DNA from: Epilithonimonas zeae | Lineage (GTDB): Bacteria; Bacteroidota; Bacteroidia; Flavobacteriales; Weeksellaceae | Length of the DNA stretch: 64,000 bases | Assembly (NCBI RefSeq): GCF_900141765.1 | Contig: NZ_FSRK01000001.1 | Location: forward strand, 1,736,001 to 1,800,000 | Direction of reading: 5' to 3' | Part shown: positions 41,387 to 50,705 of the stretch, in pieces | How positions within the stretch are numbered: the stretch's first letter is position 1 | Layout of the letters: each line of letters opens with the position of its first letter | Translations under genes and position numbers: made by a program | The notes under the pieces: model-generated | Databases searched by the model: none | Seen by the model: only the letters and a program-made list of their open reading frames with translations | Told to the model about the DNA's origin: nothing

Positions 41387-42442
41387 ATGAAAAAACATAA
41401 TTTTAGCGCAGGCCCTAGTATTCTTCCTCAGGAAGTTTTTCAAAAAGCATCAGAAGCCATCCTTGATTTCAACGGAATTGGTTTGTCTCTTTTGGAAATT
41501 TCACATAGAAGCAAAGATTTTGTTGCTGTGATGGACGAGGCTCGTGCTATTGTAAAAAGATTGATGAATCTTGGTGATGATTACGAAGTTCTATATCTAC
41601 AAGGTGGAGCAAGTCTTCAATTCCTGATGGTTCCTTACAATCTTTTGTCTGTTGACGGAAAAGCAGCTTATACCAATACAGGAACTTGGGCATCTGGTGC
41701 GATCAAGGAAGCTAAAATGATTGGTAATGTAGATGTGGTGGCTTCTTCCAAAGAATCTAATTATAATTATATTCCAAAAGATTTTACTGTTGGTTCAGAA
41801 TATGATTATTTCCACTGTACTTCTAACAATACGATTTTTGGAACTCAGATGAAATCTTTCCCAAAAGTAGATACGCTTTTGGTTTGCGATATGTCTTCCG
41901 ATATTTTCAGCAGAGAGTTGGATTTTTCTCAATTTGATTTGATTTATGCAGGTGCTCAGAAAAACATGGGTCCGGCTGGAGCAACTTTGGTTGTGGTTAA
42001 AAAATCAATTCTTGGAAAAACAGGAAGAACGATTCCAACTTATTTGGATTATTTGGTTCATATCGATAAAGAATCTATGTCTAATACGCCTCCTGTCTTT
42101 GCAGTTTATGCTTCGTATTTAACTCTAAAACATTTGGAAGAAAACGGCGGAATTGCAGCTGCTGAAGCTAAAAATAATGCAAAAGCTAAATTGCTTTATG
42201 ACGAGATTGATAACAATCCTAACTTCAAAGGTGTAGCAGCTATAGAAGACCGTTCTTTTATGAATGTGACTTTCACTTTGACAGACGAGTCTAAGCAAGA
42301 AGCTTTTGATACAGCTTGGAAAGCAGCAGGAATCAGCGGACTGAATGGGCACAGAAGTGTTGGCGGTTACAGAGCAAGTATTTACAACGCAATGCCAATC
42401 GAAAGCGTACAGGTTTTAGTAGATGTGATGAAAAGTATTTAA
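41387..42442 (+). CDS. serC: phosphoserine aminotransferase
   Basis: Transfers an amino group from glutamate to 3-phosphohydroxypyruvate, giving phosphoserine, the second step of serine synthesis (it can also serve pyridoxine synthesis). The 351-residue protein matches SerC: NFSAGPSILPQEV at the start, EISHRSKDF near residue 40, LYLQGGASLQF near 70, the PLP-binding region YAGAQKNMGPAGATLVVV with the Schiff-base lysine, and SVGGYRASIYNAM at the end. Upstream is the ferredoxin and downstream a terminator, then serA. Confidence 0.96.
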   Translation: MKKHNFSAGPSILPQEVFQKASEAILDFNGIGLSLLEISHRSKDFVAVMDEARAIVKRLMNLGDDYEVLYLQGGASLQFLMVPYNLLSVDGKAAYTNTGTWASGAIKEAKMIGNVDVVASSKESNYNYIPKDFTVGSEYDYFHCTSNNTIFGTQMKSFPKVDTLLVCDMSSDIFSRELDFSQFDLIYAGAQKNMGPAGATLVVVKKSILGKTGRTIPTYLDYLVHIDKESMSNTPPVFAVYASYLTLKHLEENGGIAAAEAKNNAKAKLLYDEIDNNPNFKGVAAIEDRSFMNVTFTLTDESKQEAFDTAWKAAGISGLNGHRSVGGYRASIYNAMPIESVQVLVDVMKSI

Positions 42443-42466
42443 TCAACTTTTCTCATTATAAATCAG

Positions 42467-42497
42467 AAACGTCCTTGTTAATTCAGGACGTTTTTTT
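42467..42497 (+). terminator. intrinsic terminator between serC and serA
   Basis: AAACGTCCT pairs with AGGACGTTT (loop of nine), followed by a T-run. So serA has a separate promoter or depends on read-through. Confidence 0.8.
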
Positions 42498-42604
42498 GTT
42501 AAAATAATGTTAATCAGAAGAAAAAGTCGTATCTTAGCCAACCTTGATTTTTAACTCAAACAAGTTAAGGAAACTCAGTAACTAAAGGATTTTTGAATTA
42601 AACA

Positions 42605-43561
42605 ATGATTGTATTAGCTAATGATGGACTCTCCGAAACGGGAATTCAACTTTTGAAAGAAGCAGATATTTCGGTTTTGGAAGCCAGAGTATCTCCTGAA
42701 CATCTAAGCGAATTCATCAATGACAACCAAGTTGATGTTCTTTTGGTAAGAAGTGCCACACAGGTTAGAAAAGACCTGATTGACAAATGTCCCAATCTTA
42801 AGATTATCGGACGTGGCGGAATTGGGATGGACAACATTGATGTAGAATATGCAATTGATAAAGGTATCTACATCATCAATACACCAAAAGCGTCTTGCAA
42901 ATCTGTTGCAGAATTGGTTTTCGCTCATTTCTTTTCATTAGCAAGATTCCTTCACGAGAGTAACAGATTGATGCCCTTGGAAGGAGAAACCAACTTCAAT
43001 GCACTGAAAAAATCATTCAATAATGCGACAGAACTTTCGGGTAAAACTTTAGGCGTAATCGGAATGGGAAATATCGGAATTGAAGTGATTAAGATGGGTA
43101 TTTCTCTCGGAATGAAAATCTTAGCTTACAACAGAACACCAAAAACTGAGAATATTCAGCTTAGCTTTTTCGATGGTCAATCTTTGGATTTCGAAATTAA
43201 ATCTGTAAATTTAGATGAAGTTTTAAAAAATTCGGATTTCATCAGCCTCAATACAGGTCTTACAGATGAATATTTGATAGATTCTGAAGAATTGGAACTA
43301 ATGAAAGAAGGTGTTTTCATTGCTAATACTGCAAGAGGTGGTGTTATCAATGAAGTAGCACTTTTGGATGCTATTGAAAGTGGAAAAGTCTATGGCGCTG
43401 CATTGGATGTTTTTGAAAAAGAACCCACTCCGGAAGTATTAATCCTAATGAATCCTGCTCTATCCCTTTCCCCTCACGTTGGTGGCAACACAATGGATGC
43501 CCAAAACAGAATTGGAGAAGAATTAGCACAACAAATTATAAAAATAAAAGCTCAACTATAA
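42605..43561 (+). CDS. serA: D-3-phosphoglycerate dehydrogenase (short form)
   Basis: Oxidises 3-phosphoglycerate with NAD, the first step of serine biosynthesis. The 318-residue enzyme has the D-2-hydroxyacid dehydrogenase NAD-fold (GKTLGVIGMGNIGIEVIKMG near residue 148) and the catalytic Arg, Glu and His (NTARGGVINEVALLDA near 241, LSPHVGGNTMDAQNR near 290). The ACT and ASB regulatory domains of the long E. coli enzyme are missing, so allosteric control by serine should be absent or different. Its neighbour serC and the DUF1015 gene four bases downstream support the pathway call. Confidence 0.92.
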   Translation: MIVLANDGLSETGIQLLKEADISVLEARVSPEHLSEFINDNQVDVLLVRSATQVRKDLIDKCPNLKIIGRGGIGMDNIDVEYAIDKGIYIINTPKASCKSVAELVFAHFFSLARFLHESNRLMPLEGETNFNALKKSFNNATELSGKTLGVIGMGNIGIEVIKMGISLGMKILAYNRTPKTENIQLSFFDGQSLDFEIKSVNLDEVLKNSDFISLNTGLTDEYLIDSEELELMKEGVFIANTARGGVINEVALLDAIESGKVYGAALDVFEKEPTPEVLILMNPALSLSPHVGGNTMDAQNRIGEELAQQIIKIKAQL

Positions 43562-43564
43562 TAT

Positions 43565-44806
43565 ATGCCAGTATTTAAACCATTTAGAGGAATCAGACCA
43601 AATCCTGATTTTATTGATGTCTTTCCTACTTATTCTTTGGATAATTTTACGCAGGAAGAAATCAATAAAAAAGCACAGCAGGATGATTCTTATATCCAGA
43701 TGATAAAGCCTGCGGTCGTAAGTAAATCCAAAGATGTTGATAGAAATCTGAGAAAGATAAGGTCTAACTTCGAAGAATTATTGGATGATAAAAAATTAAC
43801 TCAAGATGATTCTGCTTATTATTTATACGAGCAGACGCTGCCGGATAAAACAAGTTTCAGAGGATTGATGGGATTGGTAAGTGTAGATGATTTCTGGGAA
43901 GGAAAAATCAAAAAGCACGAATCTACAATTACAGAAAGAAGAATGAAAATGGCACATTACCTTGAAAAAGTGGGTGTACAAGCCGAGCCCGTTCTTTTAA
44001 CTTATCATTCCAATTCCAAAGTCGAATTATTGATGAATCACGAACAGAAGAATGTTCCAATCATCAATTATACCGACGACAAAAAAGTAAGACACAAGAT
44101 TTGGAGAATCGATAACAGATTGAAGCTTCAACAGTTCAAAGAAGTTCTAGACCCAATCGATTCATTTTATATTGCCGATGGACACCACAGAATTGGGTCT
44201 GTTGCAGAGTACGCTAAAAAGCAAAGAGACAAGTACAAAAGGTCTCACGGTACGGAACATTATAACTTTGTTTACAGTTTTATCGTTTCCAACCAATCTA
44301 TAAAAATCAACGATTACAATCGTCTTCTTAAGGATATCAATGGTTTGTCTGATGAAGAATTCCTTGAGAAACTAAGAGAAGATTTCCAGATTCACGAAAA
44401 AGGCGAAACACCTTATTTCCCTTCTCAAAAATTCCACATCAGTATGTATCTTGGCGGCAAATTTTACAGTTTGCACGTGAAGCACAATATCCGTGAGGAA
44501 AACAAAGATGGTAATGACCTAGACCATCATCTGGTTGACAAATATATTTTCGAAAATATAATCGGAATCGAAAATGCGAAGCATACCGATAAAATTACTT
44601 ATCTAAAAGGAACCTCTGATACAGCAGGAATTTCTGAACTAAAAGATAAAGTAGACAGTGGCGATTATAAAGTAGGTTTTGGAATCTATCCTATTAGTTT
44701 CTCAGACCTTCTGAAAATTTCTGACAAGGAAATAAAAATGCCACCAAAATGTACTTTGATTGAACCAAAGTTGATTACGGCTCTAGTGATGTATGATATG
44801 AAATAG
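43565..44806 (+). CDS. DUF1015 family protein
   Basis: A 413-residue cytoplasmic protein matching DUF1015, with the pattern PFRGIRPNPDFIDVF at the N-terminus, YYLYEQTLPDKTSFRGLMGLVSVDDFWEGKIKKHESTI, and the strongly conserved FYIADGHHRIGSVAEYAKK. The His-rich ADGHHR segment suggests a metal site or active site, but no function is established. It starts three bases after serA and must be cotranscribed with it. Such linkage is common in Bacteroidota and in other phyla, so a link to serine metabolism is plausible. Confidence 0.9.
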   Translation: MPVFKPFRGIRPNPDFIDVFPTYSLDNFTQEEINKKAQQDDSYIQMIKPAVVSKSKDVDRNLRKIRSNFEELLDDKKLTQDDSAYYLYEQTLPDKTSFRGLMGLVSVDDFWEGKIKKHESTITERRMKMAHYLEKVGVQAEPVLLTYHSNSKVELLMNHEQKNVPIINYTDDKKVRHKIWRIDNRLKLQQFKEVLDPIDSFYIADGHHRIGSVAEYAKKQRDKYKRSHGTEHYNFVYSFIVSNQSIKINDYNRLLKDINGLSDEEFLEKLREDFQIHEKGETPYFPSQKFHISMYLGGKFYSLHVKHNIREENKDGNDLDHHLVDKYIFENIIGIENAKHTDKITYLKGTSDTAGISELKDKVDSGDYKVGFGIYPISFSDLLKISDKEIKMPPKCTLIEPKLITALVMYDMK

Positions 44807-44825
44807 ATTTCTACTATATCAATAT

Positions 44826-44852
44826 AAAGGTGACAGTTTTGTTACCTTTTTT
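44826..44852 (+). terminator. intrinsic terminator of the serA-DUF1015 operon
   Basis: AAAGGTGACA pairs with TGTTACCTTT (one G-U pair) around loop GTTT, then T-run. Confidence 0.75.
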
Positions 44853-45018
44853 ATTTGCTCATATTAGTTAATTTAACTTTTTTAAATTGAAATTCAATAT
44901 CTTAAACAATATATTTTTAATGAAAATCTCAACATGTAAATATAATTAACAATTGTTAATTTTTATCTTTATCTTTACTTCTTAAAACACAAAAGGTATA
45001 TCTAATTAATAATCAAAT

Positions 45019-47220
45019 ATGTACCCAAAAGAATATATCAATTGTGATCAAGAGCCTATTCATATCTGCGGAGAAGTGCAGGAATACGGTTATCTGATAG
45101 GTACCCAAAACTCTAAAATAGTTTCCTACAGCGAGAATATTCTAGCGTTCTTTTCTCTCGACTCTTCTATACTTGGCAGAGACATCAAAGTTTTGTTAAG
45201 TGAACTAAATCTTGATATCAATTGGAATAATTATTCCAATAACCAAGAATTGGCTATTCAACATTTTGATTTCAAAGATGAAGAATATACTTTAAGTATT
45301 CACACCAATAATGAAATCACTTTTTTTGAGATAGAAAAGGTAATCCCAACTCATAAAATCAATAAAGAATATGCGGCAATTCAACATATTCTTAGAAACT
45401 CGAATGACGAGAATATCTGGAAAGTTCTTCTGAAAGAAATTCAGGATATTATTGACTTTGACAGAGCAATGATTTATCAATTCTTGTACGATGGCAGCGG
45501 TCAGGTTATAGAAGAGTTGGTAAAACCAAATCTTGAAAGCTATCTGCATTTACATTATCCGGAATCTGATATTCCCGCTCAGGCAAGAGCTCTATATCTT
45601 AAAAATCCGGTAAGAATCACTTCTCACGTTTCCGGAAAAACCTTTCCAATAGTTGGTGTGATTCCAAGAGAACAAATGGATTTGACTTACAGTGTAACAC
45701 GTTCGTCCTCTCCTGTTCACAGAGAATATCTCAAAAATGCACACGTAGAATCAAGCTTCAGCACATCAATTATTGTGAATGGAGAATTGTGGGGAATGGT
45801 AGCCTGTCAAAATGCAGCCCCCAAACATCTTGATCTGCAATCCAGATTATTGGCAGAAACATTGACTAGAACTTCTGCTAATGCTTTTGCTTCCTATAAA
45901 TCTCTTGAGACTCTGAAAGAATATCAGAGAATTAATCTTAATAATATTTCACTTCGTCAAAATCTTTTGAGTGAGGAAGATTTTGGAAAAGCTCTGGAGA
46001 CTAATATCAAAGATATTATGGACAGCTGTGCCGCGGACGGAATGATTATTAAAATAAATAATGAAATCTTAACTGCCGGTAACGTTCCCAATCATTCTGA
46101 TATTGAGAAAATTATCATTTGGAGCAGAGAGAACAATCATAATTTTGAAGAGAATATTTTCATCACCAACACACTTTGCCAAGATATCAATGTAGAATTG
46201 GACAATCCGGAAATCAGTTGTGGAATTATCACTAGTGTTTTAGGAAGCAACACGTCTGATATGTTGATCTGGCTGAGAAAAGAACAAGGTCAGAAAATCA
46301 AATGGGCCGGAAAACCTGAAAAAGGAACAGTTTCCGAAATCAAAGATGGTGTGGAAATCATCAAATTCTCGCCAAGAAAATCTTTTGAAGTTTGGAAAGA
46401 ATATGTAAAAGGAACTTCCCTGCCCTGGAAAATCAAAGAAATAGAATCTGCAAGATGGATTACTTCTGTGATTCTAAAAGCATCACATACCAAATCTTCC
46501 CAAATTGTTGACCTTAACAATCAATTAAAAGAACTGAACCAGGAATTAGATTCTTTTTCTCATACGATTTCGCACGATCTCAATACGCCGCTTACTGTCA
46601 TCAAACTCAATGCGCAAGTGGCAAAAAAGATTCCTGATCCTGAGAATATTCAGAAATCTTTGGATAGTATTATTACTCAGGTTGATATGATGAGCGAGAT
46701 GATCCGAAATGTTTTGGAATTAAGCAGAATCAAAAAATCTGAAATTGAACTGAAAAGTATTGAAGTTGATGCCTTAATCAATACTCTGGCAGAAGATTCT
46801 AAACTAAGTTTCAACTCGCCTCACACAGAAATCATTATCGAAAATACGCCGGAAGTTTTGGGTGACAAAACAATGATTTATCAAGTCTTCGGCAATGTCA
46901 TCGGCAATGCGGTGAAATATTCTTCCAGATCAGAAAAGCCATTAGTGAAAATAGTTGGTGAAGTCTATGAAGATACAGTAACTTACAAAATCACAGATAA
47001 CGGAATTGGGATTGATAATAAAGAGTCAAGTAAAATGTTCAAGATTTTCAGCAGAATGAATAATGCGAAGGAATTCAAAGGAAATGGTGTTGGTTTAAGT
47101 ATCGTTCATCATCTTATGGAAAAAATGGGCGGAAAAATAAGCTATGAAAGTGAAAGCGGAAAAGGAACAACATTTATATTAAATTTTCAAAAACCCAATT
47201 ATGATTTCAGTATTTCTTAA
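45019..47220 (+). CDS. bphP: bacteriophytochrome sensor histidine kinase
   Basis: Red/far-red light sensor of 733 residues. The PAS domain (about 5-105) carries the biliverdin-binding Cys9 in NCDQEPIHICG; the GAF domain (about 130-300) has YPESDIPAQARALY (Asp of the DIP motif) and SSPVHREYLKNAHVESSFS (conserved His); the PHY domain (about 315-480) has the tongue motif SPRKSFEVW. HisKA follows with FSHTISHDLNTPLTV (His519), then a HATPase with NAVKYS and GNGVGLSIVHHLMEKMGG. No receiver is attached, so the response regulator is elsewhere. It overlaps the downstream heme oxygenase gene by 20 bases. Cys9 is nearer the N-terminus than in many relatives. Confidence 0.93.
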   Translation: MYPKEYINCDQEPIHICGEVQEYGYLIGTQNSKIVSYSENILAFFSLDSSILGRDIKVLLSELNLDINWNNYSNNQELAIQHFDFKDEEYTLSIHTNNEITFFEIEKVIPTHKINKEYAAIQHILRNSNDENIWKVLLKEIQDIIDFDRAMIYQFLYDGSGQVIEELVKPNLESYLHLHYPESDIPAQARALYLKNPVRITSHVSGKTFPIVGVIPREQMDLTYSVTRSSSPVHREYLKNAHVESSFSTSIIVNGELWGMVACQNAAPKHLDLQSRLLAETLTRTSANAFASYKSLETLKEYQRINLNNISLRQNLLSEEDFGKALETNIKDIMDSCAADGMIIKINNEILTAGNVPNHSDIEKIIIWSRENNHNFEENIFITNTLCQDINVELDNPEISCGIITSVLGSNTSDMLIWLRKEQGQKIKWAGKPEKGTVSEIKDGVEIIKFSPRKSFEVWKEYVKGTSLPWKIKEIESARWITSVILKASHTKSSQIVDLNNQLKELNQELDSFSHTISHDLNTPLTVIKLNAQVAKKIPDPENIQKSLDSIITQVDMMSEMIRNVLELSRIKKSEIELKSIEVDALINTLAEDSKLSFNSPHTEIIIENTPEVLGDKTMIYQVFGNVIGNAVKYSSRSEKPLVKIVGEVYEDTVTYKITDNGIGIDNKESSKMFKIFSRMNNAKEFKGNGVGLSIVHHLMEKMGGKISYESESGKGTTFILNFQKPNYDFSIS

Positions 47221-47737
47221 AGAACAGACGAAACAGCAACACGACGACACAGAAGCAAAATTGCAATCCCAAAAGATTTTTGATAAGTCTTATACTTTAG
47301 ATGATTATAAAACGCTTTTGATTCATAATTATAAATTAATCAGCAGATACGAACCTCAAATTCAGGAACAATTGAAAGCTTATCCAGAGCTGAAATTGGA
47401 ATTAAGAAGTAAAATAGGTGCACTTAAAGTTGATTTAAACAATTTGAATATCGAAACTGAAAACGAAAATCCAACTCAAAATCTGGAAAACGAAGCAGAA
47501 GCGTTTGGTGCTTTGTACGTAATGGAAGGTTCTACGCTTGGAGGAAATGTCATTGCAAAACAACTTAAAAAGAATCCGGAATTTGAGAATGTAGAATTCA
47601 ATTATTTTGGAGTTTATGGTGAGAATACGGGACCTTACTGGCAGGAATTCAAATCTATTATTGATGATAAAATTACTGAAGAACAATACAATGATTGTGT
47701 TACCGGAGCGAAGAAAGCTTATCAGTTATTAGCATAA
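47201..47737 (+). CDS. bphO: biliverdin-producing heme oxygenase
   Basis: Cleaves heme to biliverdin, iron and CO in the cytoplasm, so it supplies the chromophore for the phytochrome it overlaps. The 178-residue helical protein has the proximal heme-ligand His14 in EQTKQQHDDTEAKL, and the distal-helix glycine motif YVMEGSTLGGNVIAKQL near residue 115. The start ATG lies within the 3' end of bphP, so translation should be coupled. The C-terminus is compact, matching the bacterial BphO/HmuO group rather than membrane-tailed eukaryotic enzymes. Confidence 0.9.
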   Translation: MISVFLKEQTKQQHDDTEAKLQSQKIFDKSYTLDDYKTLLIHNYKLISRYEPQIQEQLKAYPELKLELRSKIGALKVDLNNLNIETENENPTQNLENEAEAFGALYVMEGSTLGGNVIAKQLKKNPEFENVEFNYFGVYGENTGPYWQEFKSIIDDKITEEQYNDCVTGAKKAYQLLA

Positions 47738-47738
47738 A

Positions 47739-47769
47739 AAAACGGAGCGAAATTAATTCGCTCCGTTTT
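47739..47769. terminator. bidirectional terminator between bphO and the PPIase gene
   Basis: AAAACGGAGCGAA pairs with TTCGCTCCGTTTT (13 bp, loop ATTAA), with T-runs on both strands. Confidence 0.9.
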
Positions 47770-47788
47770 CTTTTTATTTGTTTCGAAA

Positions 47789-48886
47789 TTATTTCTCGAT
47801 TTTCACTAATTCTACATCGAAAACTAACCAAGAATTTGGTGGAATAACACCTCCTGCTCCTCTCTCTCCATATCCTAAAGCTGGCGGAATCAACAATGTT
47901 GCAGTTTCTCCTTCTTTCAGTAAAAGAATACCTTCATCCCAACCTTTGATTACCTGACCAACTCCAATTGGAATATCGATAGGCTGTCCTCTTTTGAAAG
48001 AGTTATCAAACTCTTCTCCATTGATCAGTTTCCCTGCATAATGTACAGCAACTGTTTGTCCCGGAGTTGGGTTGACGCCAGTAGAAGTTTTAGTAATCTT
48101 GTAAAAAAGACCAGAAGGCGTAGATTGCATTCCAGCTTTCATTTCGTTGACTAACTTCTCTTGGTTTGCTGCGAACTCTGCCAATTTCTTAGCTTTCTCT
48201 TCTTCAGCTTTTGCCAAATAGGCTTTGTTTTTTTCTTCGATTTTTTCTTTTCCTTCAGAGAAGATTTTTGCAGCATCGTAATGCTTGTATGCATCACCTT
48301 TACTGAAAACTGCTACCTTTGTCAAAACAACATCAGTTTTTGGTTTGTCCTGAGCACCTTTTTCTACATTAGCAATAGAATCGATAACCGGTAAACCACC
48401 CACAACTTTTCCAAAGATTGTATGTCTCCCATCTAACCAAGGTGTTGCAACCTCTGTAATGAAGAACTGAGAACCGTTGGTGTTAGGTCCGGAATTCGCC
48501 ATAGACAAAATCCCTTTTCCAGTGTGTTGAAGGTCGTTTTTCTCATCAGCAAATTTATATCCAGGATCTCCCATTCCTGTTCCTTGCGGATCTCCACCTT
48601 GGATCATAAAATCTTTGATCACTCTGTGGAAAATAGTTCCGTCATAGAAAGGTTCTCCTTTTTTCTTAGATTTGTTCTCGATCTTACCTTCTGCAAGACC
48701 AACAAAATTAGCAACAGTTACCGGAGATTTTTCATCTTCGAATTTTACAAGGATATCACCTTTACTTGTTACAAAATTACCATAAAGCCCGTCTGGCAAG
48801 CTTTTATAAACTTCTTTGTCTATTTCCAATGTTTTACAATTTAATAGTGTTAATAATGTTATAGAAAGTGCTATAATTTTCTTCAT
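47789..48886 (-). CDS. cyclophilin-FKBP fusion peptidyl-prolyl isomerase lipoprotein
   Basis: A 365-residue envelope lipoprotein (lipobox LLNC) with two unrelated PPIase folds. Residues 35-195 are a cyclophilin (FEDEKSPVTVANFVGLAEG, FHRVIKDFMIQGGDP, MANSGPNTNGSQFFI), then a helical linker of about 60 residues, then an FKBP at about 260-365 (TPGQTVAVHYAGKLINGEEFDNSF, GWDEGILLLKEGETATLLIPPALGYGERGAGG and IPPNSWLVFDVELV). Key cyclophilin residues (Phe, Gln in the FFITE and HRVI blocks) are present. Fusion of both immunophilin types in one chain is uncommon. It is in an operon with gldI. Confidence 0.9.
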   Translation of the reverse strand: MKKIIALSITLLTLLNCKTLEIDKEVYKSLPDGLYGNFVTSKGDILVKFEDEKSPVTVANFVGLAEGKIENKSKKKGEPFYDGTIFHRVIKDFMIQGGDPQGTGMGDPGYKFADEKNDLQHTGKGILSMANSGPNTNGSQFFITEVATPWLDGRHTIFGKVVGGLPVIDSIANVEKGAQDKPKTDVVLTKVAVFSKGDAYKHYDAAKIFSEGKEKIEEKNKAYLAKAEEEKAKKLAEFAANQEKLVNEMKAGMQSTPSGLFYKITKTSTGVNPTPGQTVAVHYAGKLINGEEFDNSFKRGQPIDIPIGVGQVIKGWDEGILLLKEGETATLLIPPALGYGERGAGGVIPPNSWLVFDVELVKIEK

Positions 48887-48904
48887 AGTTTATAATATCG
48901 TTGG

Positions 48905-49417
48905 TTATAATACTTTTACTTTAATGATTAAAGGCATATCGTTGGTTATTTTTTTGTTATCGCCATAGGTTCCATAAGCTAAAACCGAAGGTACTAGGAT
49001 CTCTGCTTCCTCGCCTTTTTTCAAATACCGAATAACATCTTCCACAGCATCCATTTCTACAAAATGTCCGAATTCCACATTCATATTTTGAATTGGAGTA
49101 TTATACAATTTGGTTCTGTCAAAATCATAGATATCGTATTGATAAGAAATCTTTTCACCGTTATTCTTGCGAGGTTGTTTTTCCAAATCTCCAATATTCA
49201 CCCAATAATTCATTCCCATTGGATAATATTTTACATCCTGAGCTTTGATCCAGTCTTCTATCTGAGCTCTTTCCAAACTGTTCAGTTCTTTCGTCCTGTT
49301 CTTAGAAACTTCCATTTCGCTTTCAGACATATATTGCTCCTCCGAATGATGGGCAGGTGCCTGTTTTGCGCAAGATGCAGCTAATGCGAAAATTGAGATG
49401 TAAAATAGTTGTTTCAT
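48905..49417 (-). CDS. gldI: gliding-motility-associated FKBP-type lipoprotein GldI
   Basis: A 170-residue lipoprotein with lipobox AASC (QLFYISIFALAASCAKQ). The C-terminal half is a reduced FKBP domain (QNMNVEFGHFVEMDAVEDVIRYLKKGEEAEILVPSVLAYG). GldI is known in Flavobacterium johnsoniae as a peptidyl-prolyl isomerase-like lipoprotein needed for gliding, probably by stabilising the T9SS/gliding machinery. The start ATG is taken just before the signal peptide. The fusion PPIase begins 18 bases downstream. Confidence 0.8.
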   Translation of the reverse strand: MKQLFYISIFALAASCAKQAPAHHSEEQYMSESEMEVSKNRTKELNSLERAQIEDWIKAQDVKYYPMGMNYWVNIGDLEKQPRKNNGEKISYQYDIYDFDRTKLYNTPIQNMNVEFGHFVEMDAVEDVIRYLKKGEEAEILVPSVLAYGTYGDNKKITNDMPLIIKVKVL

Positions 49418-49456
49418 TTCCAATATTGTTCTTTGAAATATCTCAAAAAACTTTTG

Positions 49457-49464
49457 CAAAATTA
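49457..49464 (-). promoter_or_regulatory. -7 box of gldI
   Basis: TAATTTTG on the minus strand, about 40 bases before the ATG at 49417. Confidence 0.4.
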
Positions 49465-49497
49465 AGAATTTTCAAAGACTTAATTGATATTAAAATA

Positions 49498-49523
49498 AAA
49501 ACCGGAAAATTATTTCCGGTTTT
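49498..49523 (-). terminator. intrinsic terminator of ilvE
   Basis: AAAACCGGAAA pairs with TTTCCGGTTTT (11 bp, loop ATTA). Confidence 0.8.
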
Positions 49524-49551
49524 CACTTTTCAATTTACTTTTTATTTAATT

Positions 49552-50622
49552 CTATACACTGTATACATTTTCTTCAACCAAATATCTCCATCCGAAAGGA
49601 TCTTCAGAATTATTAGTTTGGATATTGACAAGATCTGCCTTCAATTGTGCAGCAAAACTTTCTTCATCAGACAGTTTAGGTAAAGTAAGATGTTCACCTT
49701 GGTAGCCTAGGGCTTCAAAGATACTTGTAACAACAGCTGTCCCTACGCCCCAAACTTCTTTCAAAGTTCCGTTTTTCTGAGCTTCGATAACATCAGAAAC
49801 TTTTACATCTCCAATTACCACTTCAATTCCTCTTTTCTTAGCCAGCTGGATAAAACTATCTCTGGTAACACCATCCAAAATCTTATCCGATGTTTTAGGG
49901 GTATAAATAGTATCGTTGATTCTAACAAAAACGTTCATTGTTCCACTTTCTTCAAAATATTCGTGAGAACAATCGTCTGTCCAGATGATTTGCTCATAAC
50001 CTTCTTCTATAGCCAACTGAGTTGGATAGAAAGAAGCAGCATAATTACCAGCCGCTTTTGCAGCACCTACACCTCCACTTGCCGCTCTGGAATAATGATC
50101 AGAAATTTTAACTGATACCGGAGCAGTGTAATAACTTTTTGCAGGTGTTGCTACAATTGCAAACATATATTTTTCAGAGATTCTAGCTTTAAGAGCCTCT
50201 TCTGTTGCAAACAACAATGGTCTTATATAAAGTGAGGTTCCTTCTCCTTGCGGAATCCAGTCTCTATCGATATCAACTAAGGCTTTCAACCCTTCCATAA
50301 AGATCTCTTCGGAAATCTCAGGAATTGCCAATCTTTTTGCGGATTTGTTAATCCTCTGGAAGTTCTTTTCAGGACGGAAAAGGAATACTTGACCGTTATT
50401 ATCTTTATAAGCTTTCATACCCTCAAAACAAGCTTGTCCGTAATTCACCCCCATCATTGCTGGGGTAAAACCGATTGGACCATAAGGAACAAGTTGTACA
50501 TCCCCCCATTTTCCATTCTCATACTCACAAATAATCATATGATCTATGAAAGTGTTGCCGAATGAAAAATTATTAGGATCGAAGGTTGAGATTCTTGGGT
50601 TGGTAGATTTTTGAATTATCAT
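49552..50622 (-). CDS. ilvE: branched-chain amino acid aminotransferase
   Basis: Transaminates leucine, isoleucine and valine to or from their 2-oxo acids. The 356-residue fold-type IV enzyme has NYGQACFEGMKAYK near residue 80, YIRPLLFATE, SGGVGAAKAAGNYAASF with the PLP lysine, YEQIIWTDDCSHEYFEESGTMNVF, and GTAVVTSIFEAL. The length and motifs fit class II BCAT (eukaryote-type). Divergent from mnmD over a short AT-rich gap, closed downstream by its own terminator. Confidence 0.93.
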   Translation of the reverse strand: MIIQKSTNPRISTFDPNNFSFGNTFIDHMIICEYENGKWGDVQLVPYGPIGFTPAMMGVNYGQACFEGMKAYKDNNGQVFLFRPEKNFQRINKSAKRLAIPEISEEIFMEGLKALVDIDRDWIPQGEGTSLYIRPLLFATEEALKARISEKYMFAIVATPAKSYYTAPVSVKISDHYSRAASGGVGAAKAAGNYAASFYPTQLAIEEGYEQIIWTDDCSHEYFEESGTMNVFVRINDTIYTPKTSDKILDGVTRDSFIQLAKKRGIEVVIGDVKVSDVIEAQKNGTLKEVWGVGTAVVTSIFEALGYQGEHLTLPKLSDEESFAAQLKADLVNIQTNNSEDPFGWRYLVEENVYSV

Positions 50623-50685
50623 TTTTTAATTTTTTGTTGAGGTATTACAAATATATAATAATTTTTTAATAATCAAAATTTATGT

Positions 50686-50693
50686 TAAATTTG
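50686..50693 (+). promoter_or_regulatory. -7 box overlapping the start region of mnmD
   Basis: TAAATTTG lies just after the ATG at 50682, so a transcript from it would not include that ATG. This supports the in-frame TTG at 50706 as the real start. Confidence 0.4.
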
Positions 50694-50705
50694 AAAAAAA
50701 ATACT

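Noticed and set aside
45019-47220. Hybrid phytochrome with receiver domain
   Set aside because: The sequence ends soon after the HATPase G-box region and no receiver motifs (Asp-Asp, Lys) follow.
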